Shown here one piece after another: positions 1 through 7,897 of a stretch of 64,000 nt of DNA (the first letter of the stretch is position 1; the number at the start of each line of letters is the position of its first letter). The DNA comes from Candidatus Tiddalikarchaeum anstoanum. GTDB taxonomy: Archaea; Nanobdellota; Nanobdellia; Tiddalikarchaeales; Tiddalikarchaeaceae. The notes beneath the pieces were generated by a model. That model saw only the letters and a program-made list of their open reading frames with translations, made no database searches and was not told the DNA's origin. The stretch lies in the NCBI GenBank assembly GCA_902385255.1, contig CABMEV010000011.1:1-64000 (forward strand), given 5' to 3'. The translations under genes were made by a program, and so were the position numbers.

Positions 1-213
1 CGTGGCTGAATCTTCATTCGTCCATGTTACAGTATCACCAACATGCACTACAAGTGTTTGAGGGCTGAAAGCAAAACTTCTAATAATAACAGTCTGCGTT
101 GTCGCAACAGGAATCCCCTGGCTTAAATTATTACTGCCTGAATTAGTGTTAGTATTCTGCGTGCATCCTGATAATAAAAGCAATAATAATGTTAAACTGA
201 TTAATTTATTCAT
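1..213 (-). CDS. Cupredoxin-like lipoprotein, C-terminus beyond window edge
   Basis: This partial gene is absent from the ORF track because its stop lies outside the window. The 71 visible residues begin with a lipoprotein signal ending in the lipobox LLLLSGC. A short Asn/Thr/Ser linker follows, then FAFSPQTLVVHVGDTVTWTNEDSAT, which is typical of the first half of plastocyanin/azurin-like domains. It would be a membrane-anchored extracellular copper protein or copper carrier. The copper ligands (His/Cys/His/Met) lie beyond the edge, so copper binding is inferred. The ATG is about 27 nt downstream of a TATA-like box, suggesting leaderless translation. Confidence 0.8.
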   Translation of the reverse strand, partial: MNKLISLTLLLLLLSGCTQNTNTNSGSNNLSQGIPVATTQTVIIRSFAFSPQTLVVHVGDTVTWTNEDSAT

Positions 214-233
214 GAAAAAATTAAAGCGCCTAA

Positions 234-246
234 ACTTTTAAACTAT
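234..246 (-). promoter_or_regulatory. TATA-like box for the cupredoxin lipoprotein gene
   Basis: On the minus strand the sequence reads AGTTTAAAAGT. Its centre is about 27 nt upstream of the ATG at 213, the spacing expected of an archaeal TATA box in front of a leaderless gene. No SD is present before the ATG. Confidence 0.45.
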
Positions 247-288
247 TTCGGTGAATGACCCAACTTAACCTGAAAAAAAAGAAAAAAA

Positions 289-588
289 TTACATGTAAAA
301 GCTTGCGTCGTTTTTCCCGTCTTTTCTGCGCTTCATAGCTTCATACAAGCCTTCCAAGAACTGGTCCGCGTACTCTCTTTCCTCATCATCCATGAAGCAG
401 TAACTGCCCAGGGAGTTGCAAAGAGTAAAATACTTGCATTTCTTGGCATCAGAGTTTGACTCTAACTGCGGGTCGCAGTCCTCATTTGGGCATACTTCAC
501 TTAACACGCGTTCAAAACTTGATTTGTCTTCTTTTATGTCGTTTAATAACTCGTTAATTATTTCCAGTTTTACTTTTGTAAATTCCAT
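289..588 (-). CDS. Hypothetical protein with clustered cysteines
   Basis: I do not recognise this 99-residue acidic protein. It has a CPNEDCDP motif near residues 33-40 and a second cysteine group (KKCKYFTLC, YCF) near 50-66, so a small metal- or disulfide-stabilised fold is possible. The C-terminal third is a charged helix. The ATG is preceded by a good SD (GAGGTGA). The gene lies 36 nt downstream of the DUF932-like gene on the same strand, so the two are probably co-transcribed. No function is assigned. Confidence 0.6.
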   Translation of the reverse strand: MEFTKVKLEIINELLNDIKEDKSSFERVLSEVCPNEDCDPQLESNSDAKKCKYFTLCNSLGSYCFMDDEEREYADQFLEGLYEAMKRRKDGKNDASFYM

Positions 589-624
589 AAATTTTCACCT
601 CTTTTTTATTTTCAAAAAATAGTT

Positions 625-1497
625 TTATTGCATCAGTGCCTGTGCAGCCAAGCTGAATAACTCCTTCTTATGTTCAAAGTCTAATACTCCATTGCTGGCT
701 TTTGAGAACACATAATTTGCTGAGTCCACTACATCGCATGGAGCCAAGGCAGGGTTAAGCAGTATCTCGCCTGCTTTCTTTGCGTATTCGTAGCCGTTCT
801 TTGTCTCATGGGTTGCAACATAAGTTATAGTCTGTATAGTGCTCCAAAGTGTGTTATCCTGTGGTGCGTACTTGCCGAATGCTTTCTTAATCATGGAATC
901 AGTTTTTTCTAATCCTTGAACTATCATTGCAAGCTGCAGTCCTGAATCTAGTTTTATCTCGGATGCTGCGCTGATTTTTGACAGAACAAAACCCATACTA
1001 CTACTTATTTTTCTAATCTTGGCATCTATTTCATAATCCCTCATCCTGTGGATTATTCTCTGGCTTACAACATTATCAGCCATTATCATTCCGTTGCTGC
1101 AGACATACGCTTCGTGGTGCAGTCCTAATCTGACAGCCATGCTTCCAAGATTCGCAGGGTATATCACAAGAGGCGTGACTTTTCCTATTTTGTCTTCAAT
1201 GCCTGTATCATAAATTCTTGCTATTCCATCCCTGAAGCTTTTCTCCCTGTATTCACTGCCGAATGCCTTATCGCACGCATTAGATATTTCTGACACATTA
1301 ATTATCTTAAACTGGTCAGATACTACAGTTACAATACTGCCGCCGTTAATTCCAACATATTTCTGACCTTTCAACGAGTCATATTTTGTTTTAACCTCTT
1401 TAGGCATCGTATAACTGTCTATGTTTATTTCAGAGGCTTTCTGCCACTGTATGTTTTTCTCAAAATCTATCAGTTGATCTAAACTTCCAAATTTCAT
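625..1497 (-). CDS. DUF932-like protein
   Basis: The ORF-track start at 1536 lies inside the TATA-like box. The ATG at 1497, beginning MKFGSLDQL, has an AAGGTG SD just upstream and is preferred, giving about 290 residues. The pattern VTVVSDQFKIINVSEI, a later AYVCSNGMIMADN and a helical C-terminal half resemble DUF932, a family found on plasmids, phages and chromosomes with no settled role. There are no membrane segments. It is divergent from a TrmB-type regulator, which may control it. The family call is by motif memory and moderately sure. Confidence 0.55.
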   Translation of the reverse strand: MKFGSLDQLIDFEKNIQWQKASEINIDSYTMPKEVKTKYDSLKGQKYVGINGGSIVTVVSDQFKIINVSEISNACDKAFGSEYREKSFRDGIARIYDTGIEDKIGKVTPLVIYPANLGSMAVRLGLHHEAYVCSNGMIMADNVVSQRIIHRMRDYEIDAKIRKISSSMGFVLSKISAASEIKLDSGLQLAMIVQGLEKTDSMIKKAFGKYAPQDNTLWSTIQTITYVATHETKNGYEYAKKAGEILLNPALAPCDVVDSANYVFSKASNGVLDFEHKKELFSLAAQALMQ

Positions 1498-1535
1498 ATT
1501 TTTCACCTTAAAACAATACAGGGCACTGCAAAACA

Positions 1536-1543
1536 TTTATAAA
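1536..1543. promoter_or_regulatory. Symmetric TATA box TTTATAAA shared by two divergent genes
   Basis: TTTATAAA reads the same on both strands. Rightward it sits 26-33 nt before the ATG of the TrmB-type gene, fitting a leaderless transcript. Leftward it predicts a short leader of about 13 nt containing the AAGGTG SD of the DUF932-like gene. One element may therefore serve both genes. Confidence 0.5.
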
Positions 1544-1568
1544 CTTAGCACAACTTTTCATAGTTGTA

Positions 1569-2294
1569 ATGAGTGATTTTTTACGAAGACTCGGATTAAA
1601 CAAGTACGAATCTGATGCGTACATGACACTTTTAAAACTCGGCTCTGAGAGCGCATTCAAGTTAAGCAGCAAAAGCAGTGTGCCTTTCGGCAGAATTTAT
1701 GACTCGCTTAAAAATTTGGAAAACAAGGGATTAGTCGAGATTGTTCCTACAAAGCCTAAAAAGTACAAGGCTGTAAAGCCGGACCTGGCATTAAACAGCT
1801 TCTTGGACGAGAAAAATAACGAAATTGAAAAATTAAGAACCGAACTCGGAGAGTTTGTAAAAACTGTATCAAAGGAGAATGAAACTGAAAGCAACATCAC
1901 TGTCACAAAAGGAAAGCATAATTTTGCAAAACTTGTCAGCGACCATTTTAATTACAAGGATGAGTTTTGGGCTACGAGTGAAGGTTTCAAGCTTGAAAAA
2001 TGGTTCCCTTCAATACAAAGGTATGCAAAGAGGCCTCCATCATCAAGATACATATTCGTTGATAAAACAAAAGCAGATGTTGGACGATTGAAAGAATTAA
2101 TTCATTTCGGGATGAATATTAAACATTTTCCCTTGGAGAATGTCAGAATACTCATCAGCGATGAAGAATTAGTGACTATATCAATTCAGGAACCAAACAG
2201 CGAATTCGTTAATATTAATTTAAGAAATAAGTATTTAGGAAAAGCGTTCATTAAAATGTTCAGGATAATATGGAAAGAAGCAGAAAAAATATAA
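1569..2294 (+). CDS. TrmB-family transcriptional regulator
   Basis: The first ~75 residues (FLRRLGLNKYESDAYMTLLKLG, then FGRIYDSLKNLENKGLVEI) form the winged-helix domain of the TrmB family, sequence-specific archaeal regulators. A short coiled coil follows at about 82-105. The C-terminal ~130 residues resemble the phospholipase-D-like regulator region of short TrmB proteins rather than the long sugar-binding domain of classical TrmB. The protein has 241 residues. It likely acts as a DNA-binding dimer, and the divergent DUF932-like gene is the obvious target. The effector is unknown. Confidence 0.85.
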   Translation: MSDFLRRLGLNKYESDAYMTLLKLGSESAFKLSSKSSVPFGRIYDSLKNLENKGLVEIVPTKPKKYKAVKPDLALNSFLDEKNNEIEKLRTELGEFVKTVSKENETESNITVTKGKHNFAKLVSDHFNYKDEFWATSEGFKLEKWFPSIQRYAKRPPSSRYIFVDKTKADVGRLKELIHFGMNIKHFPLENVRILISDEELVTISIQEPNSEFVNINLRNKYLGKAFIKMFRIIWKEAEKI

Positions 2295-2299
2295 AAAAA

Positions 2300-2327
2300 A
2301 AGAGTATTTTTTAAATTTAATACTCTT
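2300..2327. terminator. Inverted repeat at a convergent gene junction
   Basis: AAGAGTATT and AATACTCTT form a perfect 9-bp inverted repeat around the 10-nt spacer TTTTAAATTT. It sits between the stop of the TrmB-type gene and the last codons of the convergent gene, so it could end transcription in both directions. Archaeal terminators are mostly T-rich tracts, so a hairpin role is not certain. Confidence 0.4.
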
Positions 2328-2628
2328 CCCCTGAGTCTTCATCTTCAGGCGCTGGCTCTTCTTCTTTTTCTGTCTCTATCTCGTCAGTTTCTTCAGAGTC
2401 TGTATGTTCAGGTTCAGGCTCTTTCTCTTCTTCTTCCGCCTCTTCCTCAACGTTAACTTCTTTCTCTTCTTCTTTAACCCATTTTGGTTCCTTGTTTATC
2501 TTAGGTTGTTTTATTTTCTTGCTAACTTGTTTTTTAGGTTTTACCTCTTTCTTGTGAGGTTGTTTTTTTGCCTTAGAAATGTTCTTAACAGGTTTAGATT
2601 TTTTAGTTTGTTTTTTTGCAGCGACCAT
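2317..2628 (-). CDS. Highly charged low-complexity protein
   Basis: This 103-residue protein is strongly asymmetric. Residues 1-50 are lysine-rich and basic (AKKQTKKSKPVKN, KKQPHKKEVKPKK). Residues 52-103 are almost all Glu/Asp with a few Pro, ending EDSGEEY. It resembles a disordered polyampholyte, perhaps a nucleic-acid or ribosome-associated factor, but no family is recognised. A TATA-like TATTTTAATAC lies about 30 nt before the ATG, supporting a real monocistronic gene. The bias could also reflect simple-repeat expansion. Confidence 0.55.
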   Translation of the reverse strand: MVAAKKQTKKSKPVKNISKAKKQPHKKEVKPKKQVSKKIKQPKINKEPKWVKEEEKEVNVEEEAEEEEKEPEPEHTDSEETDEIETEKEEEPAPEDEDSGEEY

Positions 2629-2700
2629 ATTAGTAGTAGAATATGGCTAGGTATTAAAATATTACCAAAAAGGCAATTTTAAAAAAAGAAAACTGGTTTT

Positions 2701-3195
2701 TTAGGTGAAGAATGACCTAATCCAGTTAATTACGGATACTATATACCTTACTACGCTTCCTATAAAGCTCGGGTCTTTAACTATTAAGTATTCTCCTCCA
2801 AGAGCCCCGTTTATAGCATTAGCAACCATTTCCCCTTTAAACGAATTTGAATAACAGGTTATCTCATTTGGAAGTGCTGATTTTACTGATGCAAGCGAGT
2901 CTGCACTTAGAGCTCCCTGCAGGGAGACTGAGTCTATGCCGCAGGATAGTTCTGACGCGTTCGAAACCACTATATTCACTCCTGATGTAGTCACATTTAT
3001 AGGTATTACTTCGCTTGTATCTGTAACATTTATTATTAATATGAATGGCAGCACTGGATTTAGATAAGTTGAATAGTCAGTGAGGATTGGAGTAAGGTAT
3101 TGCAGTTTTGATTCTAATTCATCAGATAATGCTGCAAAGCCGGTGCTGGCTATTAATAAAAAAATTACAAAAATAGGTAATATTTTCATAAACAT
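2701..3195 (-). CDS. Secreted or membrane-anchored hypothetical protein
   Basis: The protein has 164 residues. The N-terminus MKILPIFVIFLLIASTGFAALSDE (second ATG, 3189) is a clear Sec signal with a probable cut after FAA. The mature part contains IPINVTTSGVNIVVSNASELSCG and a second cysteine further on (EITCYSN), which may pair outside the cell. The end, VRYIVSVINWIRSFFT, is hydrophobic and aromatic, perhaps amphipathic or membrane-seeking. I recognise no family. It is divergent from the DUF2769 gene. Confidence 0.6.
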   Translation of the reverse strand: MFMKILPIFVIFLLIASTGFAALSDELESKLQYLTPILTDYSTYLNPVLPFILIINVTDTSEVIPINVTTSGVNIVVSNASELSCGIDSVSLQGALSADSLASVKSALPNEITCYSNSFKGEMVANAINGALGGEYLIVKDPSFIGSVVRYIVSVINWIRSFFT

Positions 3196-3233
3196 TTAGT
3201 AATTGGTTATGATTTAAAAACATTAACTAAAAT

Positions 3234-3491
3234 ATGAACAAAAAGTTATTTAACCTGTGGTTTTCAAATCTTAGTGATATGGCAGAAAAGAAAAGTGAGT
3301 GCATATGTCCTAGTTGTCCTAGCTTTGTTAAAGGCAAGGAACCTGTAGGGTATTGTTTTCACGGGAAAAGCAAAGTCATAAAGGTAGAAAAAGGATGCAT
3401 CTGCATGACTTGCCCAATACACACTGAGAATAAATACAGACATGGATATTACTGCACTAAGGGAAGCGAAAAACAAATTAACAAGAACTAA
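3234..3491 (+). CDS. DUF2769-like cysteine-rich protein
   Basis: The core CICPSCPSFVKG...YCFHGKSK...KGCICMTCPIH...YYCTKG has paired cysteines at regular spacing, matching the DUF2769 family of methanogens and other archaea. Metal or Fe-S binding is plausible but unproven. The track start gives 85 residues. The later ATG at 3279 (MAEKKSEC) directly precedes the domain and follows an AGTGAT SD-like stretch. The TATA-like TTTAAAA at 3213-3219 fits a transcript starting near 3243, favouring 3279. Confidence 0.7.
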   Translation: MNKKLFNLWFSNLSDMAEKKSECICPSCPSFVKGKEPVGYCFHGKSKVIKVEKGCICMTCPIHTENKYRHGYYCTKGSEKQINKN

Positions 3492-3499
3492 AAAAAAAT

Positions 3500-3530
3500 T
3501 ATTTTTATTTCTTTTATCCTTTTTTTATTA
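3500..3530 (+). terminator. T-rich tract after the DUF2769-like gene
   Basis: After the stop codon the plus strand runs TTATTTTTATTTCTTTTATCCTTTTTTT without a hairpin. Such oligo-T runs are the common archaeal termination signal. It separates this gene from the tRNA-Ala gene on the other strand. Confidence 0.4.
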
Positions 3531-3551
3531 AAACTAAACTAGTTTTTACTT

Positions 3552-3622
3552 TGGACTGACCGGGAATTGAACCCGGATCTCATGCCTGCCAGGCAAGCGC
3601 CCTACCGTTGGACCGTCAGCCC
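3552..3622 (-). tRNA. tRNA-Ala (anticodon GGC)
   Basis: The minus strand folds into a 71-nt cloverleaf: acceptor GGGCTGA/TCAGTCC, D-stem GTCC/GGGC, T-arm CCGGG-TTCAATT-CCCGG and discriminator A. The anticodon loop CTGGCAG places GGC at positions 34-36. The third acceptor pair is G-T, the G3-U70 identity element of alanine tRNA, which independently supports the call. CCA is not encoded. The anticodon stem CTTGC/GCATG contains one T-T mismatch. No intron is seen. Confidence 0.9.
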
Positions 3623-3678
3623 TTGCTAAAAATTTTGATTATATTTATAGGAACAAAAGCGGTTTTTAAAATTTTACT

Positions 3679-3945
3679 TTAAGAGCTGCATCCGCCGTCA
3701 TAATTAGCCGGGTGAACCCTTACATAATCCTCAAAAAGCGAGTTTAAAGTCTCAATGTACGAACTTAAAGAGCGAACATTGCCATTAAGACCAAAATATT
3801 GTCTCTCAAATTTTACACTGTTAGCTGCTAACAAATTCTCTAAATGCAGAGCTTTATTCAATAAAACTTCAATATCCTCGCTTTTGACAATTTGAGCCTT
3901 AGGCTCTTCTTTCTCAGCCAGTATACGCGAACCCAAGATTTTCAT
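3679..3945 (-). CDS. Small hypothetical protein
   Basis: This 88-residue protein is predicted to be mostly helical (SEDIEVLLNKALHLENLLAAN, SLSSYIETLNSLFEDYVRVH) and ends in a short tail, DGGCSS, with a single cysteine near the C-terminus. No signal peptide or membrane segment is seen and no family is recognised. It is 42 nt downstream of another small orphan on the same strand and may be co-transcribed with it. Confidence 0.5.
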   Translation of the reverse strand: MKILGSRILAEKEEPKAQIVKSEDIEVLLNKALHLENLLAANSVKFERQYFGLNGNVRSLSSYIETLNSLFEDYVRVHPANYDGGCSS

Positions 3946-3987
3946 AATTTTTTAATCACCCAAAAATTTAGTTCTTAGAATAAGTTA

Positions 3988-4233
3988 TTACTTAAAAAGA
4001 TAATTGTCACCTTTAACTAAGTCCGACATAGCACCACTTAAAATTTTACGGCTTTTATCGCCTAACAAGTTAGTCAACTGGGCGATGTATTTTTGCAGCT
4101 CCTCAGGATTAGTGTAAATACCACTGCTGAATGAGATTTTAATTGAAAGTTTGCCTTCATTTTCAAGCTGGCTTTCCAGCAGCGTTTTCTTATTCAACAA
4201 GTCAGAAAGAATCATATCATTAACCGAACCCAT
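3988..4233 (-). CDS. Small hypothetical protein
   Basis: The protein has 81 residues with an amphipathic N-terminal helix (MILSDLLNKKTLLESQLE), a short strand-like stretch (LSIKISFSSGIY) and a helical C-terminal half. No family is recognised. It is first in a probable two-gene unit with the 88-residue orphan and divergent from thrC. Confidence 0.5.
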   Translation of the reverse strand: MGSVNDMILSDLLNKKTLLESQLENEGKLSIKISFSSGIYTNPEELQKYIAQLTNLLGDKSRKILSGAMSDLVKGDNYLFK

Positions 4234-4387
4234 AATTTAAAGACTCCAATCTTCAAGATAGAACCTTATATTTTAAAAAGTATTTTATTAATATAATATA
4301 TAATTCTAAAAATTTTCAGCACCGAAGAGTAATAACAAAAAAGGAAAAACAAGATTTTAAATTATCAAACGCAATCTGATAAAAAAT

Positions 4388-5767
4388 ATGGAACGCATTG
4401 TTTACACTAATACATTAGATGATTCTGCAAAACCTGCAGATTTCAAAACTGCTTTGTTCAAAGGACAGCCTGAAAACGGGGAATTATACATACCAAACAG
4501 GTTCCCGAAAATGAAGCTTACAGACATATTAGATATGACAGACTGCGAGTATTACGAGATAGCAGCGAACGTGATGAAACAATTCATAACTGACATATCA
4601 TATGATGATTTAATCAGTATCTGCAAAAAAGTTTACAACTTCGAACACCCGATAGAGAAATTAGGCGAGAACCAGTACATTTTAAGACTTGACAGAGGAC
4701 CAACAGCCAGCTTCAAAGATAACGCTGCCGTATTAATGGCTGCGCTGATGAACCACTACATTGGAATATCCGAGAACAAGAAAAAATTACAAATATTAAC
4801 GGCAACAAGCGGTGACACAGGCAGTGCTGTAGCAAACGCTTATTACGGATTTGAGAACGTAAACGTAGTAGTATTATTCCCGGCAAAGGATATATCATTA
4901 AACCAGAGATTACAAATGACTACACTCGGGAAAAACATATACCCTATAGCCGTGAACGGCAACTTCGACGCTTGCCAGGACATGGTAACTAAAGCATTCT
5001 CGCACTTGGACGGGCAATTATTGCTCGGAAGCGCGAACTCAATCAATATAGGAAGACTGCTTCCGCAGATGATATACTACTTTGATTCCTTCTTAAGAAT
5101 GTATGGAAAACCTATAATATTCAGCGTGCCAAGCGGGAACTTTGGAAACTTAACAGCAGGACTAATGGCTGAAAGATTAGGACTCCCTGTAAGGTTCATA
5201 ACAGGAACGAATGCCAACTCGTACTTCCCGGAATTCTTACAAACTGAAAAAGTAGTTGTTAAAAACAGCGCAAGCTGCTCTTCAAGCGCCATGTCTGTAA
5301 CGAAGCCAAGCAATATGAGAAGAATATTCTACATGTACGGCGGAAAATTAAACAAGGAGCAGAAAATAGTACAGGCTCCTAACATGGAATCATTGCGCGA
5401 TGATATCTTATCAGCTGATGTTATCAATGAAAAAGAAGTTGATGAAACCATAAAATGGGTGTATAATAATTTTGACAAGAAATACATCGAGCCTCACGGC
5501 GCCGTTGCAATAGCGGAGATGCTGAGAGTAATTAAACAAGCTGAGAAAAATAATGGCAAAGAAGAAACAGACGGGTTCACAATAGTATGCCATGAAACAG
5601 CTCACCCTGCAAAGTTCCCTGATAAGATAAAGTCATTATTAGGAGTCGAGCCACAACCACTGCCTAACCTGCAGAAATTCCTCGACAATAAGGACAAGGA
5701 CTTCGCGTACGAAATGAGTTATAATCAGAACGAATTCGAAAACTTCTTGCTTAAAAATTTTAAGTGA
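4388..5767 (+). CDS. thrC: Threonine synthase
   Basis: The 459-residue protein matches the PLP-dependent threonine synthase that converts O-phosphohomoserine to threonine. The N-terminus (FKTALFKGQPENGELYIPNRFP) is typical of the family. GPTASFKDNA near residues 104-113 carries the PLP-binding lysine, and TATSGDTGSAVANAYYG is the phosphate-binding glycine-rich segment. SVPSGNFGNLTAGL and a C-terminal CHETAHPAKFP block are also present. Length is normal. No other threonine gene is in the window, so the upstream substrate source is not visible. The TGA stop overlaps the 3' end of tRNA-Lys on the other strand. Confidence 0.93.
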   Translation: MERIVYTNTLDDSAKPADFKTALFKGQPENGELYIPNRFPKMKLTDILDMTDCEYYEIAANVMKQFITDISYDDLISICKKVYNFEHPIEKLGENQYILRLDRGPTASFKDNAAVLMAALMNHYIGISENKKKLQILTATSGDTGSAVANAYYGFENVNVVVLFPAKDISLNQRLQMTTLGKNIYPIAVNGNFDACQDMVTKAFSHLDGQLLLGSANSINIGRLLPQMIYYFDSFLRMYGKPIIFSVPSGNFGNLTAGLMAERLGLPVRFITGTNANSYFPEFLQTEKVVVKNSASCSSSAMSVTKPSNMRRIFYMYGGKLNKEQKIVQAPNMESLRDDILSADVINEKEVDETIKWVYNNFDKKYIEPHGAVAIAEMLRVIKQAEKNNGKEETDGFTIVCHETAHPAKFPDKIKSLLGVEPQPLPNLQKFLDNKDKDFAYEMSYNQNEFENFLLKNFK

Positions 5768-5838
5768 GCCCGGGGGGATTTGAACCCCTGACTCCTTGCT
5801 TAAGAGGCAAGTGCTCTACCAGGCTGAGCTACGGACCC
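5765..5838 (-). tRNA. tRNA-Lys (anticodon CTT)
   Basis: A 74-nt cloverleaf is read on the minus strand. It has acceptor GGGTCCG/CGGGCTC with wobble pairs, D-arm GCTC-AGCCTGGTA-GAGC, a perfect anticodon stem CTTGC/GCAAG with loop CTCTTAA (anticodon CTT), T-loop TTCAAAT and discriminator A. The outermost T-stem pair is A-C. CCA is not encoded. The three 3'-terminal bases coincide with the thrC stop codon on the opposite strand. Confidence 0.93.
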
Positions 5839-5895
5839 TTAAAATTTAATTAATAAGAAATAAGGTTTTTTTCGAGTTTTAAAACTTTACTAAAA

Positions 5896-6888
5896 TTACG
5901 TTTTTAGTAATCTTGATACTTCCTTAATGAAAGAAAAAGGATGATGTTTAAGCATTGAGGAAACAATTGAAATCTCCCTATAACAAGATAAATGGCACTT
6001 ATTACAATCAACTTTTTTGACATTCCAGCCAGTACTCGCATCAAACTGTTTTGGAAGCAGCCAGCAAGTGTAAAAATCTGAACCCTTAATTCCGTAAACG
6101 CTGCTTCCAGCAAGGCAAGGATATTTTAACTTCTCCTCTTTTGCAAAACGGAGACACTCCTCAATGAAAGCGCGAGTATTTGCAAAAATAAAACCTGCCT
6201 CCTGCAGCTTCAATAAATCAGTCAAGGCATGCACTAACTGGGACTTTGATAAACGACTGGTATTATCCGTTGTGGTGCTAAAATCAGGATAAGGAAAACA
6301 TAAACCAAAAGGGATGCCTAAACCATTGACAAAACTAACAAGCTTCTCCATCTTATCCCAATTATAAGAATTAATCATGCTCGAAGAGTAAACATGAAAC
6401 CCCTCGCTTTTCAGAATATTAACAGCACTAACAGCCTTGTTAAACTCGCCCTTTAAACCGCGAATCTTATCCTGAACAGCTGAATTGAAATAATCAAACG
6501 AGATATTTATATGAGATAAACCCGCAGACCTTAATTCCTTGGCTGATTCATGAGTCATCGTGGTGCCGTTAGTAGCCAGGTTTAAAATGAAATTCTTACT
6601 ATTAAGATATTTAATCAGAGGAATTATGTCCTTATACAAAGTCGGCTCCCCTCCAGTCAACTGAACAAAGATTACGCCATTATCATGCATGAAGTCAACA
6701 ATCTTCTTAGCCTCATCCAAAGGCAAAAAAGCAGGCTTATCCTTCCATAAACTGCACATTGAACATTTACAGTTGCAAAGAGTCGTTATCTCCCAAAAAA
6801 CAGAACGAGTTCTATGATTTATGAAAATCTCCTTCAAAAAACTAAGAGTTTGAAGCATCTTAAAAAAATTAGTACTTTCTTGCCCCAT
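5896..6888 (-). CDS. Radical SAM protein
   Basis: This is a 330-residue radical SAM enzyme. [17 protein letters not shown] near residues 32-48 contains the CxxxCxxC motif that binds the [4Fe-4S]-SAM cluster. [12 protein letters not shown] is the SAM-contacting GGE motif and LNLATNGTT a further core strand. C-terminal cysteines ([29 protein letters not shown]) resemble the SPASM/twitch region that binds extra clusters. The substrate is unknown. The track start overlaps eL37 by 20 nt; an ATG at 6858 (MLQTLSF) would avoid this. Confidence 0.85.
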   Translation of the reverse strand: MGQESTNFFKMLQTLSFLKEIFINHRTRSVFWEITTLCNCKCSMCSLWKDKPAFLPLDEAKKIVDFMHDNGVIFVQLTGGEPTLYKDIIPLIKYLNSKNFILNLATNGTTMTHESAKELRSAGLSHINISFDYFNSAVQDKIRGLKGEFNKAVSAVNILKSEGFHVYSSSMINSYNWDKMEKLVSFVNGLGIPFGLCFPYPDFSTTTDNTSRLSKSQLVHALTDLLKLQEAGFIFANTRAFIEECLRFAKEEKLKYPCLAGSSVYGIKGSDFYTCWLLPKQFDASTGWNVKKVDCNKCHLSCYREISIVSSMLKHHPFSFIKEVSRLLKT

Positions 6889-7057
6889 TCACTTTCTTAT
6901 TAGAAAAGTTGTAATTGCGAATCTTAGTACTAGCTCCAAATCCACAATGGCTACATACTTTTAAGCGTTTATGAAATGAATGCTTGCCACAACGCCTGCA
7001 ACGCATGTGCGTAGTTCCTTTCGCTTTCTTACCCATGCTGTATGTTCCTTTAGTCAT
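6869..7057 (-). CDS. rpl37e: Ribosomal protein eL37
   Basis: The 62 residues contain [34 protein letters not shown], the four-cysteine zinc-ribbon of eL37, followed by the KIRNYNF tail. The family is found in archaeal and eukaryotic large subunits and binds 23S rRNA. It lies 20 nt downstream of the LSm gene, a gene pair conserved across archaea, which supports both calls. Confidence 0.97.
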   Translation of the reverse strand: MTKGTYSMGKKAKGTTHMRCRRCGKHSFHKRLKVCSHCGFGASTKIRNYNFSNKKVNGARKY

Positions 7058-7077
7058 AACACATCAATCCCGTTTTA

Positions 7078-7311
7078 TTATTGGCCTTTTTGCGGTGACA
7101 ATAGTATTATAGTGTCTCCACGAAGAAGTATCCTTCCAAGGTTTCTTTTAGCTTCACCATCAACAATTTCCTGAGCATCATCGAGCACTGTGTTTAAGTG
7201 TACATCAAAAGCCTTCAATTTTCCGACAAATTGAGAGCCATTCTTCAACTCAACAAGTATTCTCTGATCTCGAGCCTGATTTAAAGCATCAAGTGGTTTT
7301 GTAAGTTCCAT
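7078..7311 (-). CDS. Sm-like archaeal protein (LSm)
   Basis: The protein has 77 residues with the bipartite Sm fold. Sm1 is RDQRILVELKNGSQFVGKLKAFDVHLNTVLDDA and Sm2 is RILLRGDTIILLSP, including the LRGD RNA-binding motif. Archaeal LSm proteins form heptameric rings that bind U-rich RNA and tRNA-derived fragments. The gene precedes eL37, as in many archaea. A TATA-like GTTTTTAAATAG sits about 27 nt before the ATG, so it is probably leaderless. Confidence 0.97.
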   Translation of the reverse strand: MELTKPLDALNQARDQRILVELKNGSQFVGKLKAFDVHLNTVLDDAQEIVDGEAKRNLGRILLRGDTIILLSPQKGQ

Positions 7312-7333
7312 GTTCAGTTAAGATATAACAGAC

Positions 7334-7384
7334 TATTTAAAAACTTATTGATTTCAAAACGCAGTAAAGAAAAGATTTTTAAAA
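7334..7384. promoter_or_regulatory. Divergent promoters of LSm-eL37 and eS8
   Basis: Two separate TATA-like boxes are seen: TTTTTAAATAG at 7334-7343 on the minus strand, about 27 nt from the LSm ATG, and TTTTTAAAAC at 7376-7384 on the plus strand, about 27 nt from the eS8 ATG. Both imply leaderless mRNAs. Confidence 0.5.
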
Positions 7385-7408
7385 CAAAGTGAAATTCTTA
7401 TTAACAAA

Positions 7409-7792
7409 ATGGCAACAAGTCAAAGAAGAGCATTCAAAAAAGAAAGCGGAAAAAGATACAAAAAAGACCGCGGCAAAAGAAAGTTTGAACTAGCAAGACC
7501 TCCAAGCTTAACACATGTAGGAGAAAAAGTCGTCAGGCCGTTCAGCGTCCGCGGAGGAAACATAAAACAAAGAGCAGTCCAATTAAATGAAGTAACTATT
7601 CTCGAAGGCAAAAAAAAGACCAAAGCAAAAATAACAAGCGTTACAGCCAACCCGGCAAACAGACACTTCATACGAATGGCAGTAATAACAAAAGGTGCAA
7701 TAGTAGAAACAGACAAAGGAAAAGTTAAAGTAACAAACAGGCCAGGACAAGAAGGACACGTGCAAGGAATACTAGTAAAAGAACAAAAGTAA
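7409..7792 (+). CDS. rps8e: Ribosomal protein eS8
   Basis: The 127-residue protein has the basic N-terminus KKDRGKRKFELARPPSLTHVG, then the core FSVRGGNIKQRAVQLNEVTI and the conserved ending ITKGAIVETDKGKVKVTNRPGQEGHVQG. These are diagnostic of eS8, an archaeal/eukaryotic small-subunit protein. The length matches archaeal versions. The gene is monocistronic with a leaderless start. Confidence 0.97.
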   Translation: MATSQRRAFKKESGKRYKKDRGKRKFELARPPSLTHVGEKVVRPFSVRGGNIKQRAVQLNEVTILEGKKKTKAKITSVTANPANRHFIRMAVITKGAIVETDKGKVKVTNRPGQEGHVQGILVKEQK

Positions 7793-7897
7793 AACTCTTT
7801 TCTACTTCTATAATATTTTTTTAAGCTAATTCTAATATGTCTATATACGCAGCATAATGACATTCTCTTTGGGAGGATTTGTAATGTCTGGAAGCCA

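Noticed and set aside
3552-3622. Reading this tRNA as tRNA-Gly (GCC)
   Set aside because: A seven-base anticodon loop gives GGC, and the G3-T70 pair is the alanine identity element; GCC would need a displaced loop.
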